DNA from: Adenophora triphylla var. japonica
Lineage: Eukaryota; Streptophyta; Magnoliopsida; Asterales; Campanulaceae
DNA length: 64,000 bases
Assembly (NCBI GenBank): GCA_022495995.1
Contig: JAFEMH010001235.1
Span: 186,001-250,000 of the forward strand
Reading direction: 5' to 3'
Shown: in pieces, positions 23,382 through 35,186 of the stretch
Numbering within the stretch: the first letter of the stretch is position 1
How the letters are laid out: every line of letters starts with the position of its first letter
Notes under the pieces: model-generated
The model's database searches: none
What the model was told of the DNA's origin: nothing
The model's input: the letters and a program-made list of their open reading frames with translations, nothing else
Made by a program: the position numbers and the translations under genes

Positions 23382-25091
23382 TGTTGGAACTTTTGTTTTG
23401 ATAAAGTGGTGTTTGACCGACTTTTGACCAAAATTTTATTATGTTCCATTGTATGTAAATGAAAATTAATTGCATATTTGTAATCTACATTTGAAATAGA
23501 TTAATTTGATATATTTATTTTCTTAAAATCAATTTTGGGTGAATGAGAAATTAATATTGAAAGTAAGTAACTTACTATTGTAATTTGAAAAAGTTAATGT
23601 TATGGAAAGGACATTTGGTTATAAGGGGCATCCAAATTATGTAAAGGATCCGTTAGATCAAGAGATTAATATGTTTGATTAACATATTATCACTTTTGAG
23701 TCGTAAAATCTAATTTTGTTAGTCTTCCGTTAGAAAAATAGCAAAAATACATATCAATATGTTAGATTTAACGAATTGACATGACTTTCCATTAGAAATT
23801 TAATCAGAATCGGATTCTCGTTATAAATTTAACAAGAACCGCCGCTCGTCAAAAAGTTTGCAGAAACACCACTTTCTATCAGAAACTTAACATAACTGTC
23901 AGAAACTTAATGGGATTCACATATTTCAGTTAAATATTTCACGAATCAGGCTGTTTTGGACTGATTTTCAGTTTAAAGGCTAACGGATGTGACAATTCTT
24001 TGAATGGAATAGATTCAATGTATCTATACTTGTGTCTTTTGACATAAAAGACACCATAACTCTTCAATTACTATAAATAGACCCTCCTTATTTGTCATTT
24101 ATAATCCATTCACAATCTAGAAACATAATTCAATGGAATTATGTGCATTATTCATAGAGCCGTCAATTCGGGATAACGGGACGGGACGAAACTATGATGT
24201 CCCGCAACTACGCGGGACGGGTCATCCCGAATTTTTCGCGGGCCTAAAATACTTCGTCCCGTCCCAAATCTACCTCGGGACGCGGGACAATATGGGACAA
24301 TGCGAGACAAGAAGGCTCTAGTATTATAAAACTAAAATTCAACTGAGATGATGTCAAAACATTAAATTGAAAACATAAGATTAATCTTTTACAATCCAAC
24401 AAGATCAAAACTTCTTAATTTCATAAAACAGCTTAATCACCATAAAAGACAATGTATAATTGAAAAAAAAAATTAAAGATATATTAAGTGCTAAAATACC
24501 TTTTTGAGGTTAAAATAAAATAAAATAAATATTAAAATTAAAAAAATGTGGGACGTCCCGTCTCATCCCGCTTTGTCCCGCGTTCCAAACGGGATGTCCC
24601 AAATAGGCCCGCTTTTATACAAGATTAGAATATACTATCCCGCCCCGTCCCATTTATATGACGGGACGATCCCAAATTGACGGCTCTAATTATTCATAGA
24701 ATTCAATGGAATTCTGAATAAAACTATTAAAAAATAGATAATCTTGTTGCTTAAAGTCTTCTTCAAAGTCTGAAAGTTTCAAACACCGTTTAGTTCGCTA
24801 AAGTCTTTGAATTGAAGTGCTTTTATCAAAGATTATAAAGTCGTTTTATCTTGAGAGAATATTGCCATCGACCGTTAGCACCGTTGCGGAACAATATCTT
24901 CTTGTGAAAATTGTGTTCAACACAAAACTCGACTTTTTTTATTTGTCCGATTTGATTTTATTTTCCACATTTCTAGTTTATGCAAATTTCCTGCCCCGTT
25001 AATTATATATTTTGGCTCATTATGATATTTGTCATTCTGTTAAATTCAAGAAAACCATTATTCATTGTTATATGATAAATTTTTCCTAACA
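23382..25091 (+). repeat. Probable solo LTR of a Ty1/copia element, split by a hAT MITE
   Basis: It begins TGTTGGAACTTTTG and ends TTTTTCCTAACA (copia-style TGTTGGA...AACA). Flanks ATTAT and GTTAT agree at four of five bases, compatible with an aged 5 bp duplication. A TATA-like CTATAAATAGACCC lies near 24071 in the same orientation. Removing the nested hAT element leaves about 1.17 kb. No coding region or second LTR is present. Flanks 23188-23381 and 25092-25735 hold no gene I can support. Confidence 0.55.
24155..24688. mobile_element. hAT-type non-autonomous element
   Basis: Perfect 8 bp duplication ATTATTCA (24147-24154, 24689-24696). Terminal inverted repeats TAGAGCCGTCAATTCGGGAT and TAGAGCCGTCAATTTGGGAT. 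The interior is rich in GGGAC/GTCCC subterminal motifs. No ORF. Confidence 0.93.
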
Positions 25092-25737
25092 GTTATCTCC
25101 AGCAACATCGGCCATCTCCACCCTTAAATTCTCTCTGCAAATGCAAATTCTGACTATACCTACTTCTCTCTATTCGCACCACCAGAGCAGCGAAAGTTGT
25201 TGGGCCATGCTCTGTCCGATCAAAATTAAGCTCTCAATTGGGTTATCTCCTTCCTAATATGGTCGCTAGCGTATGTGAAATCGACTATTCTCAAGAATTA
25301 GATCGGTCATCTCCTTCGGAATGTGATTCATCTTCTCCCCTCCTTCGTTTCTGCACAATCTTTTGCACTTTCTCTCAAGATTGAAATATTTATTTTTAGT
25401 TTTAATACATAAATGCTTCAAATTTTTGTGATTCATACCTTTTTATTTATGAAATTTTCAGCAAACTCCTTAAAATTAATTGATTCGTTAAATTGTTAAC
25501 TCTTATAGACTGATTTGATAATTTTACAACGGTTGCTAAAAAATTGTGGCAAATTGAAAACAAAAGTAAAGTACAATATCTGACATTTCATGTTTACTAA
25601 CTATACATGTAAAATTGATTACCCCTAATTTATTGACAAGTCAATTTAGTTAAAAACTTAGTTCCAATTTCCTCGTGTATTGTTGCACTTTCAATACAAA
25701 GACGGGAACTGCTACAACGACCTTACATCCTTCATCA

Positions 25738-25935
25738 TATTTTTTTTTTCTCCATTTGTAAAGAAGGGGATCAACACATTTCACCGCTCCCCTCTTGATG
25801 CACTTCACAGAGGCGCCTAGCTATGATAGGGAGGGCAATGTCATTTCCTCTAACCACTGGTGGGGGAATCGAATCCATGACCTCCAGGTTGAAAGCCATG
25901 AACTCTAACCATCAGGCTAAGACCCCGCGTGCACA
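25738..25935 (-). mobile_element. tRNA-derived SINE
   Basis: The minus strand opens with a pol III promoter: A box TAGCCTGATGGTTAGAG and, about 30 nt on, B box GGATTCGATTCCC. It runs left to a T10 stretch (about 25740), which is the poly-A tail on the element strand. Confidence 0.75.
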
Positions 25936-25941
25936 TCCTTC

Positions 25942-28661
25942 TAGGGATGGCAACGGGGCGGATACGGGGCGGGTTTGACCAAAACCGTACCCGCCCCTCA
26001 AAGAACCCCCCTTGTACCGAACCCGCCCCGCCCCGCCAACTGTAGAACCCGTATCCGCCCCGCCCCGCCCCGCACCGCATGGTCCGAAATCATTTTTTTG
26101 GGCTTTAGCCCAGCCATTCAACATTTTCACCAAAAGTTAACCACTTTCTTATTGTTAAACTAAGACAACATTTTCAACATTTTCCTGTTCAGGTACTTCC
26201 CATAAGTCTGGCATATCATGAAAACCTTAAGAAGGGTATTACAAACCAAAAGTACATAAATTCAAATATTACAAACCATAGATAATAAATTCTAAAAGTG
26301 ACATTATCCAAACTTTATAAAAGTCTTCAAAGATATTTCATTCCCAAAGCCAACATTTCAAACCTACATAAATTAAAATAAAGGGTTAGATAAGATAATA
26401 ATTTAAATGAGAAAAAGGAAAAGCTAAGCAAGATGAATGAACTATTAAAGTAAAATAATCTTACTTATCACTCATTAACATCCATATCATCATCACAAGT
26501 TGCAATGTTTTCTTCACTACCCACTTCCAAAGAAAGTTCTACATAGAAAATCAATATTAGATATATAGAAATAAAATTAAGATATTTGGAAAAAAAAAAA
26601 GAGACAAAAAATATATAATAATTACCACGTTTTTCATTCCGTAGCCAATTTTGGGTGCACATCAATGCTTCCAAGGTATTAGGAGCCAATCTACTCCGAT
26701 GTGGACTAACCAATCTACCACTTGTGCTAAAAGCCGCCTCGGATGCAACACTTGTAACCGGAATAGCAAGAACATCTCTAGCAATTTTTTGTAGTGTTGG
26801 AAATTTTACTCCATTAGTCTTCCACCATCCCAAAACATCAAAGTGTAAAGTTCTTGGCAACACTAACTCATCCAAATAATGATCTAATTCCGATTTGACA
26901 TCCTTATGCCTTGAAGTATTATTTACAAACATGTCAAAACCCAAAAGAGTGTCATTTGCATCCTTAGCACCCGAAGAGAGAGAGGAAGATGTTCCACACA
27001 CAACCTTTTCATTCGCACGCTCTTTACTTTGGTACTCATTCAACAAATCATAACAACTATTCCGAATTTTTCAATCTCAAATGAAGCTAACTCACCGTGT
27101 ATAAGTGGCATAAAATACTCAATAAGCTTCATCTTATACCTAGGATCCAAAACACATGCAATTCCTAAGACTTCATGACATTCACTCCAATACTTATCAT
27201 ACTTCTCCATCATTACTTTTGCCATATCCGAGATAAAATATTCACAATCAACAACCCAAGAGTTCAAAGCCAACTTAATTTCACAAATTTTCAAGAAAAA
27301 CTCATTAGCGGTAGGATAAAGAGTTCCCGAAAACATCAATGTCGCATTATAAAATAATTTCAATTTCTCGGTGATTATTTCAACTCTTCTCCAATCTTCC
27401 TCATCCTAAACAAGTATAAGATCTTTCCTTTTGTTTTAATCGTGGAAATACAACTTTATATTCTAAAGCCCTTTCAAGCATGAGATAAGTTGAATTCCAC
27501 CTAGTGGGGCAATCAAGAATCAAACTCTTAATGTTTTGAATGGATAGTTGACGGGCCGTATCCTCAAATTTTTGAATTCTACTACGAGACCCTATCCAAT
27601 ACACAACACTATTTCTTACATTTTCAACCTCCTTTTTGATAACCTCTAAACCATCCTTCACAATCAAGTTTAATATGTGTGCGCAACAACGCATGTGAAG
27701 AACTTTCCCCCTCATCATTAGTGTGCTAGGATCTAATCTATCAACAACCTTCCCCAACATAGCATCATTAGAACTTGCATTATCGACTGTGACAGTTGAC
27801 AACTTCCTATCAAGATTTAACTCCATAAGTGCTTCAACAAGATCTTCGGTAAGGACATCACTATTATGTGGAGGTGGAACATAAATAAACCTAACATATA
27901 GAAAATAATGTAACATTAAATTTTTTACCAATAATTATCACTTTCATTTTTTAAAAAAAAAATAAGTAGAGAACAATACTCGGAGGATATTCATGCAAAA
28001 AAAAGTAGGAAATACCTCACAAGTCGATTTTGCAAAACCCACGAAGAATCAATATAATGTGCGGTAATAGCCATGTATCCTTTTTTTTGTTGGTTTTGCG
28101 CTCCACATATCCGTAGTAATGGAAACTCTAGAGTCCAACCTCTCCAAATCCTCAACCAACTTCTCTCTCTTGGAATGATATATCTTCAAGATGTCGCTCT
28201 TGATCGTATTTCTAGAACGCACTTTGAACAACGGTTGGAGGTTATGTGAGTAAACACGGAATCCATGATGATTAACAATGCTCAAAGGATATTCATGCAA
28301 AACGATCATGTTCGCAAGATCTGTTCTCGACCTATCTTCATCAAAAGCAAAGGTGCGATATTCAACCTTCCCATCTTTTTTTTTCTCACCACCATGCAAA
28401 AAACATTGCCTAATGTCGACATTCTTCTTCTTTTTACACCTTGATATGTGATTGCGCAAATGAGAGGTACCTGAACTGCTACCACCTTTCAAATGTAACT
28501 TGCAATGATTACAAACTGCGACAACAACCCCATTTATTGTTGTTCTAGTCATGTCTTTCCACACATCAGATGTGAAACCCTTACTGTTTTTAGTGTTTTT
28601 TGAAGAAGAATTAGTTTCATTCAAAGATTGACTAATAAAGTGAAACCCTTTCAAATGTAAC
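25942..28661 (-). mobile_element. hAT transposon, 5' end missing
   Basis: The 3' terminus (on the element strand) at 25942 reads TAGGGATGGCAACGGGGCGG with GGGGCGGG/CCGCCCC subterminal repeats, typical of plant hAT ends. The transposase runs leftward. The matching 5' terminus (GCCATCCCTA on the plus strand) is not found; the element stops at the Stowaway-derived hairpin at 28662. Confidence 0.75.
26468..28661 (-). pseudogene. hAT transposase with BED zinc finger (RICESLEEPER-like), frameshifted
   Basis: In order on the minus strand: a BED finger around 28590-28430 (VCNHCKLHLK, GTSHLRNHISRCKKK); MWSAKPTKK; TVDNASSNDAM with HMRCCAHILNLIVKDG (RNase H-like core); CPTRWNSTYLMLERAL; a DUF4413-like segment (LALNSWVVDCEYFI, VLDPRYKMKLIEYF); and the hAT C-terminal dimerisation region (SVASEAAFSTSGRLVSPHRS, NTLEALMCTQNWL). 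Coding continuity is broken at an A8 run near 28083-28090 (KKRIHGY switches frame to KKGYMAITAHYIDSS). A second break lies near 27410 and another between the two C-terminal segments near 27045. One or two introns may exist (about 27900-28020). The first residues of the long N-terminal frame come from Stowaway sequence, so the true start is lost. Confidence 0.8.
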
Positions 28662-28884
28662 TTGGTCTGGGACTGGGACTGGGACTGGGACGGAGGGAGT
28701 ATCATAAAATTTATGTAAAAGAAAGTGAGACTCTTTTATGGTACAACCTAAAATGGATACAATAGGATGAAGGATGATCCTTCATCTTATTGTATCCATT
28801 TTAGGTTGTACCATAAAAGAGTCTCACTTTCTTTTACATAAATTTTATGATACTCCCTCCGTCCCAGTCCCAGTCCCAGACCAA
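28662..28884. repeat. Near-perfect 220 bp hairpin from an inverted Stowaway end plus flank
   Basis: Left arm 28662-28774 and right arm 28778-28884 are reverse complements with a 3 nt loop. They differ by one substitution and one 6 bp unit of a TCCCAG repeat. Each arm contains the Stowaway terminus (ACGGAGGGAGTA) plus ~75 bp of flanking DNA. A transcript would fold into one long double-stranded stem. Confidence 0.95.
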
Positions 28885-29230
28885 GGGTTCATCTTTCTCT
28901 TTTGGTCCGTCTCAGATTAAGAGTTCATTTTCATAAATGACAAGTTTTTGAATATATTTATACCCTTATTATCTCCATATATTTACAAAAAAATCATTCA
29001 TTATACCCTTATACATTCTCTCTCTTATTCCCTACCACACATTTAACTATTATTCCTCCCACTCATTCTCTTTCCTATTAAATATTTTTAATTTTTACAT
29101 CTCTCTCCTATTTTCTACCACACATTTAACTACTATTCCCTATCTCACATTTAACTTTTATTCATTTTTTAAAAAATTTCTTAAGAAGCGTGAAATCCCC
29201 CCATATACCATTGGTCTGGGACGGAGGGAG
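28853..29230. mobile_element. Stowaway-type MITE (source of the hairpin)
   Basis: CTCCCTCCGTCCCAGTCCC...TCTGGGACGGAGGGAG with TA at both ends. Confidence 0.85.
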
Positions 29231-30323
29231 TACTTTTTAATTAATAGGATCCATTCTTGTACTAATAACATAAATCCACTTATTATTTCAAATTATACTT
29301 TCTTTTTTCTTTATAGTCAAAATCAAATATGTTGCTCACGCTATTCAGATATATTGTATGAGCACATTATTTCATTCGGCTTCGTTAGTCGCAGAATCGG
29401 AGCGGATGTTGAATTCTTTTTAGTGGGATAATCAATGAGATTGTTCACATGTTGTGCAATGCAGCGGAAATAAATTGACAATAACCAAGAACACAATTGA
29501 GAAATCGAAAGAGATGTAATTGGGGTTATGAATTTCGGCTACTCTTCTATTAATCTGTGCAATATCTGTATTGTTTACATAGGATACAATCATATATATA
29601 TGAACCAAACCCTAACCCAACAACAAAGACAACGAAAATAAAAAAGCCCGCAAAACAGCTTCAGCCCGTCACCCAGGCGCCCGCCTGGGCCTTGAAGGAA
29701 TGATAACATTGAAGCAGCAGTTCTGCGACTTTAGACCTCCCAATTGAAAGTCTATAAATCATTCATGATTTCGTCAAGTATAACATCCACGCCCTCGCCT
29801 TTCCGATCATCTAAATCTACCTCTAAACCGGAATATTTCCTTCAAGTATGACATCCACGCCCTCGCCTTTTCGATCATCTAAATCTACCTCTAAACCGGA
29901 ATATTCCCTTCAAGTATGACAACCACGTCCTCGCCTTTCCGATCATCTAATTAGTTTTAATATAATTTCATGAATATACAATCAAATAAAACTACATATC
30001 GTTCTGATTTTTGTTTTATTTTTCTTTGAGGCCACAACTTTTCACAAAATCCTATAAAAATGCATTCATTCCCTCAACAATTGACAAAAAAGAATGTTTT
30101 TAGGGCTTTAAAACTCCGTTTACAAGTTAAAAATCATTGAACAACAATCGTACACCCAAACAGGGCCTGTGCACACAATTCAATCATATCCAGACTACCA
30201 AAGTCTGACTCGTTTCTCCCCGAACTCGACTCTTGACAATCTTATTCATGCAAATTTCGAAAGTTCACAAAGGATCAGATTATATCAGATGAATACTTAT
30301 AACCCAATTGTCAGGCCTAGAGT
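29231..30323. other. Gene-free stretch with a three-fold ~67 bp repeat
   Basis: Bases 29775-29950 hold three copies of an about 67 bp unit (CATCCACGCCCTCGCCTTTC ... AAACCGGAATAT). A stretch near 29450-29680 (GCAGCGGAAATAAA, later CCCTAACCCAACAA) resembles a degraded LTR end, but no boundary is clear. Otherwise nothing was found before the SFH stop codon. Confidence 0.5.
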
Positions 30324-33300
30324 TCACGTATGATTCATTTTCTCCTTTCTCAGCTCTTCAATGTGCCGGGTAAGTTCTTCCAAGACCTGAAAGCATAAAG
30401 AACCGAGAAAAAATAATCAGTATCATTTATAACCCCAACGGATTTTCACAGGCTGATAAAAGGTATTTCATCTGCTTGGACTCACCAATTTCGCATCCTC
30501 AATTGCATCCTCCAACTTCTCGAATTTCTGTGGCAAAAGATATTGTCAGCATGGGTATTTGTGTCATTTCTAACGACAGTAAGAAGAGGACTGAATGAAT
30601 GATTATATAGCTGCAAACTCACCTTCTTGGCAACTTTGAGAGCAGTGTCAAACGAATGGACTAAAGGGTTATTTTCCCCCAAATGACCGAGAATTCTACC
30701 CTCTGACGAGGAAATATCATAGACGTCTTTGATTTTAATGTCGTCCTGCATGGAATAAAACTATCTACATAAGTGACTCTTAAGTCTTTTTTGTTTCTTT
30801 TAAGCGTTACGTATTGAATTCTAAATTCATATCTGAAACTGTCTGAATTCTTAAGATCTAAATTCATATCTGAAACTGACTGAATTCTTAAGGCAGTATC
30901 CAAAGATTGAATTATGAATTTTTGAAACTGTGATATACTGAATGAATTATCTGAATATCTATAAAGCATTATAACCTGTAAAGATCTCATTTTCTAATTA
31001 AAAATAACAAGACAGGAAACTTGCAAAGAAGATTGTTGCCTGATTTTCATTGCGTGGCGAACCAGAGAATGAGGGTCTGTCAGTAGCCACTCCACTAGTC
31101 ATTCCATTACTTTCAACTTCTGCATCTATCACTGCCTGAAACAAGTGCATAAGGTTTCATTAAGAGTAAAAAAATGGTAACTCGGTATGTGTGGGGTCCA
31201 GGGAAGGGTTGGATCCACATTTCATTGATTATATAAGCATTTGAGAGATGACCTGAAGCCTCTCCGTAATTTCAGGATCATTCCACGGTCCTTTGTCACT
31301 CAATAGACAACCCCCGTAATCAGAACAAGAACAATTTCCCCCCAAGAAATTTGGCAAATTACTGTCGGAAATCGGAATAGGGAATGCATACTGTTATTTA
31401 TTATCCAGAAAAATTAAATGAAATAAACAACCTTCTTATAGGAATCTAGATGAACCTTGGATCAATAATTTCCAGCAGATTATTCTTGTAGCTGCTTCCC
31501 AAAACCTGAAATACAAATCTTCAGAGTAAACTTAAAAACATCCCACACTTAAATTGAAAAAAAAAATCACAGGGAATGCTAACCTGAATTTTTGCCAACG
31601 TGCGAGGTTCAAGAAAAGCCTTGATCGTTTTCCAGAGAACTCTGAATCCAGGTCCAGCGTTCACAATAAAGAGTCGATGCAGAGTCTGCAAGCATACACC
31701 AAAATTTGCCTATTAACAACAAAATTTGCCTATTAACAACATGCCAACGGCTCTAAAATCGATAAGCGCATGAACAGTATATTGACATACCTCAGGATAA
31801 TAGCTACTGTCGATCTTTTGAATTTCCATGAACAGATATCTTGCAGGCTTTGAGAAGTTAGAAATTCCCTAGAGGAATAAAGCAGATCATTTCTTTTAGT
31901 TCAAAAACTCTACAATAAACATTTCACTGATGAGTATGACAAAGAAATCAATTATCCACAAGAGATCTACTTTCTCCGAGAAAGTACAAATGTTTACGAC
32001 AATCATTTTATTGGAATAGTTAATGGCTTATGCAACGTACTATGCCCAAAATTTTGCACAATGCACTGTACTCGTTAATGACAACATCATACAACATACT
32101 TCCCCAAATGTTTGTAAATAATACATGTACTAGTTTTTATATTTATGGCGTCAAGAAAAACGAAAATGCCAATGTGGCACTGCCACGTCATCAAAGTTAC
32201 CCTCAATGTGGACATGGCACTGGCGTGGGTATGACATGGCAGTGCCACGTTGGCAGTCCCCTTAGTTTTTTGACACCCTAAGGGTTCAAATTAGTACTCC
32301 CTCCGTCCCTAAATGTTTGTCCCATTTCCCCTTTTCCTTTATCCCAAAAAGTTAGTCTCATTTCCAAAATTAAAGCTTCAAAATCACTAAATTTTCAAAA
32401 CTTGTAACATTTAGGGACGGAGTATTACATAACGGCGGTGTATATTATCAATAATTTTCAAAGCGTTCGTAAAAATAACCAAAATTAAAGCTTCAAAATC
32501 ACTAAATTAAAATGTTTGAAAAGTCAAATAGGACAAACATTTAGGGACGGAGGGAGTATGTTGCATTATTTTTAAGTATTTGGGAAAGTACGTTGGATTA
32601 TCCTGTCACTAACGAGTACATTGCATTATTTGTAAAATCCACGAAAGTACGTTGCATATGTAGGTTGTTTGGCCTCATTTTATCTGCTATTGGGGGGTGG
32701 GGGTGTTATGCATCACAATTATTGAGAGAAAATCAGCTCACAACGTTTTTCACATCTAAGATACTTGTGGTTGAAGCTATATGCTTCTCTGATGCAATTG
32801 AGCACGCAGGATATCTCCATCTTTGGGTCTTCTCTTGTTCCAAGACATGATACTTCACAAATCTGTCTAAAGAAGTTATTTGCGTGAACGTGTTGAGGTC
32901 AATCATTCCAATCCTTTCTATGTATACGGGTCTACCGTATTTATCAACTCCATGGTATCCATGAGGATAACATCTCTTAACCTCTAGAGTCTCTTCAAAC
33001 TTAAATTCCTGCAGAATATATCAAAAATACAAAATTAATGAAATATGAAAATAAATATTCGGATGATTGAACAGTATAAGCAAATATGAAAGTAAGTATT
33101 TTTTCTAGTTTACTGCTAAACTACTTAAGAAAGATGACAGAAATGCAAGTTTCATCTCCATCTTCCTGAAAACAATAAGCAATATCACTTATGCTTCCAG
33201 ACAACAACCATCCAAACCATTCATCCGATTTCATATATTCAATCCAATCAGACTGCCAAAACATAAGCACATAAAGTTGCAACTTCTAAAGTAAAACAAG

Positions 33301-34267
33301 GTTTTTAAAAATGATGTCCAAAAGGAGCAATACTAAGAAACAACATTGGAACAGTTGTTATGGATCTGCTGTAGGAAGATATAGGTCAAGTCACCTTGGC
33401 AATGATATCGACACCAAATTCTTCTCGCCACTTAAGATACTCCAAAAACGAGTCTTTTGCTTTTTTTAGATCAAAATTCCTGCTACGTAGAAATCTGACA
33501 TAAAAAGGAAACCCCATCATATAGAACAATCTTGAACAAATAATTCACGTAGAAATACATTACACGCTAATCAGATACTCCCTACGTCCCGGAATGATGA
33601 TCCCACTTTTTTTTGTTAATTTGAATGAACTTTGAGCAATAATTTTAGGTTACATTTAATTATCCTAATGAAAATCTAAAGTTTGTTATTGATACACCAT
33701 TATAAATACCATCAATAGCTAAAAAAAAAAAAAGATTTTCATTAGGATGATTAAATTAACTTAAAATTATTGCTCAAAGTTCATTCAAATTAACAACAAA
33801 AAAGTGGGAACATCATTCCGGGATGGAGGGAGTATCACATTCCTGGATCTCACAAACTGAAGCAAAGTTCATTTATTCGGAAACTTTAACACACAAATAT
33901 ACCTTAAAAGAGTGTGATAGTCGTCTTGCTTTGTTGGCAACTGAACCTCATGAGAAAGCATTTCGCGGAATGACTCAACAATTTTTTCGTCCTTGGCATC
34001 ATGGGACCCATCGAGAATCATTTTCCTGCTCGGACACTTCCCAGTTCTACTTATCGAGCCCCAACGCTTTAGTGGGGACGATAACATTGCCTTGAAATTC
34101 AGATGTAACCAGGATATTCTCTTGTTCTCTTCTCTAGATGGTAACTGCCGATTGGTCTTACTCTCGCCTTGTGTAAAATAATCTTTCTTAAAATACGACC
34201 ATTGTCTGCTCAATCCACCGTTCCGTGATACACCCTTCTCCCCAATAATTTCTTCTGGTTTATGCAT
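30324..34267 (-). CDS. SEC14-like phosphatidylinositol/phosphatidylcholine transfer protein (SFH type), 11 exons
   Basis: Coding exons on the minus strand: 34267-33903, 33494-33395, 33008-32742, 31868-31791, 31685-31584, 31505-31456, 31361-31253, 31135-31040, 30745-30623, 30527-30486, 30386-30324. They join in phase to 1,395 nt (464 aa). A basic N-terminus is followed by a CRAL-TRIO N region ([40 protein letters not shown]). Then comes the SEC14 lipid-binding domain ([95 protein letters not shown]). The C-terminus is a coiled coil ([33 protein letters not shown]) with no nodulin-like extension. The family exchanges PI/PC to support phosphoinositide synthesis and membrane trafficking. One intron donor (after 31040) reads GC instead of GT. 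The start is the first in-frame ATG; an upstream non-coding exon is likely. Confidence 0.93.
32297..32556. mobile_element. Stowaway-type MITE in SFH intron
   Basis: CTCCCTCCGTCCCTAAATGT...ACATTTAGGGACGGAGGGAG flanked by TA. An internal GGGACGGAGTA near 32414 suggests a partial internal duplication. Confidence 0.88.
33578..33832. mobile_element. Foldback Stowaway-type MITE in SFH intron 1
   Basis: CTCCCTACGTCCCGGAATGA...TCATTCCGGGATGGAGGGAG with TA flanks. The arms remain complementary for about 110 bp each (AATGAACTTTGAGCAATAAT and its inverse), so the whole element is a hairpin. Confidence 0.88.
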
Positions 34268-35146
34268 AAGTCCATCCACCAAATATTAAGGAAAGAGTAG
34301 TACGTTTGTCAATTGAGTGAACTCATATTGCTGCCTTGTTGGATCTGAGCCTTGACCTTGAAAAATAACCAGTATTCAAAGAATAAGATGTTGTATTTCA
34401 ATCTGAAAAATATAGGACCTCCATACCGAAAATAAATATCCATTTCAAAAAAATATGTTTGAAAATGTCTATCGTGTCCCACTATATGCGAAGAAACTAA
34501 GGAGACTCGTGTATATGTACAACTAAATTGACTTAAAGCCACTAAGTGATTCATTAATAACAATTATTAGAATTTTATTAAAATGATTAGATTGACATTA
34601 ATATTTGGTCAAAGTTCATTTGTGTTGACCATCAAAAGTCAAAGTGGGTAAGTAGTTATGGACTGAGGGAGTATATATTTAACCCCCTCCTTTCCAATAA
34701 GAATTCCTAGGGCTTGTTTGATAACCATTTCATTTTTAATATGTCATTTCTATTTCTAAATTTCAATCACAAACAAGAAATGAAATACGTTTGATAACTA
34801 TTTCAATTTTTTAGGATAGCAGGAACATTTCATCTTTTTTTACTGTTTCTAGAAACGAAAAAAAATCCATTTCTCCTATCCTAGAAATCTTTTTCTTAAG
34901 AAATACGGGGCTTACAACCCTTAATGAGGTTCCGAGATCGAAGACGACCAAGTACAATTTTCATTACAAACAAACGCTTTTCCAAAACCCAGTTGACCTC
35001 CCACCCTATCCTTCATTTTTATATCTCAAAACCCAGTTAACTCTACCACTCTCTCCATTTTTATATCTCTGATTCGTAAACTATTCAGATTTATGATGAG
35101 ATCAAATATCTTTCCCCTGTCCCTTTCTTCTATATCTTTTGATACA

Positions 35147-35186
<40 letters not shown>

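Noticed and set aside
23382..25091. Complete copia element
   Set aside because: No gag-pol frames and no second LTR. The size after removing the hAT element fits a single LTR.
30661..30990. A 109-codon minus-strand frame as an additional SFH exon
   Set aside because: It runs through an intron. The 30745 acceptor and in-phase join to 31040 leave no room for it in the reading frame.
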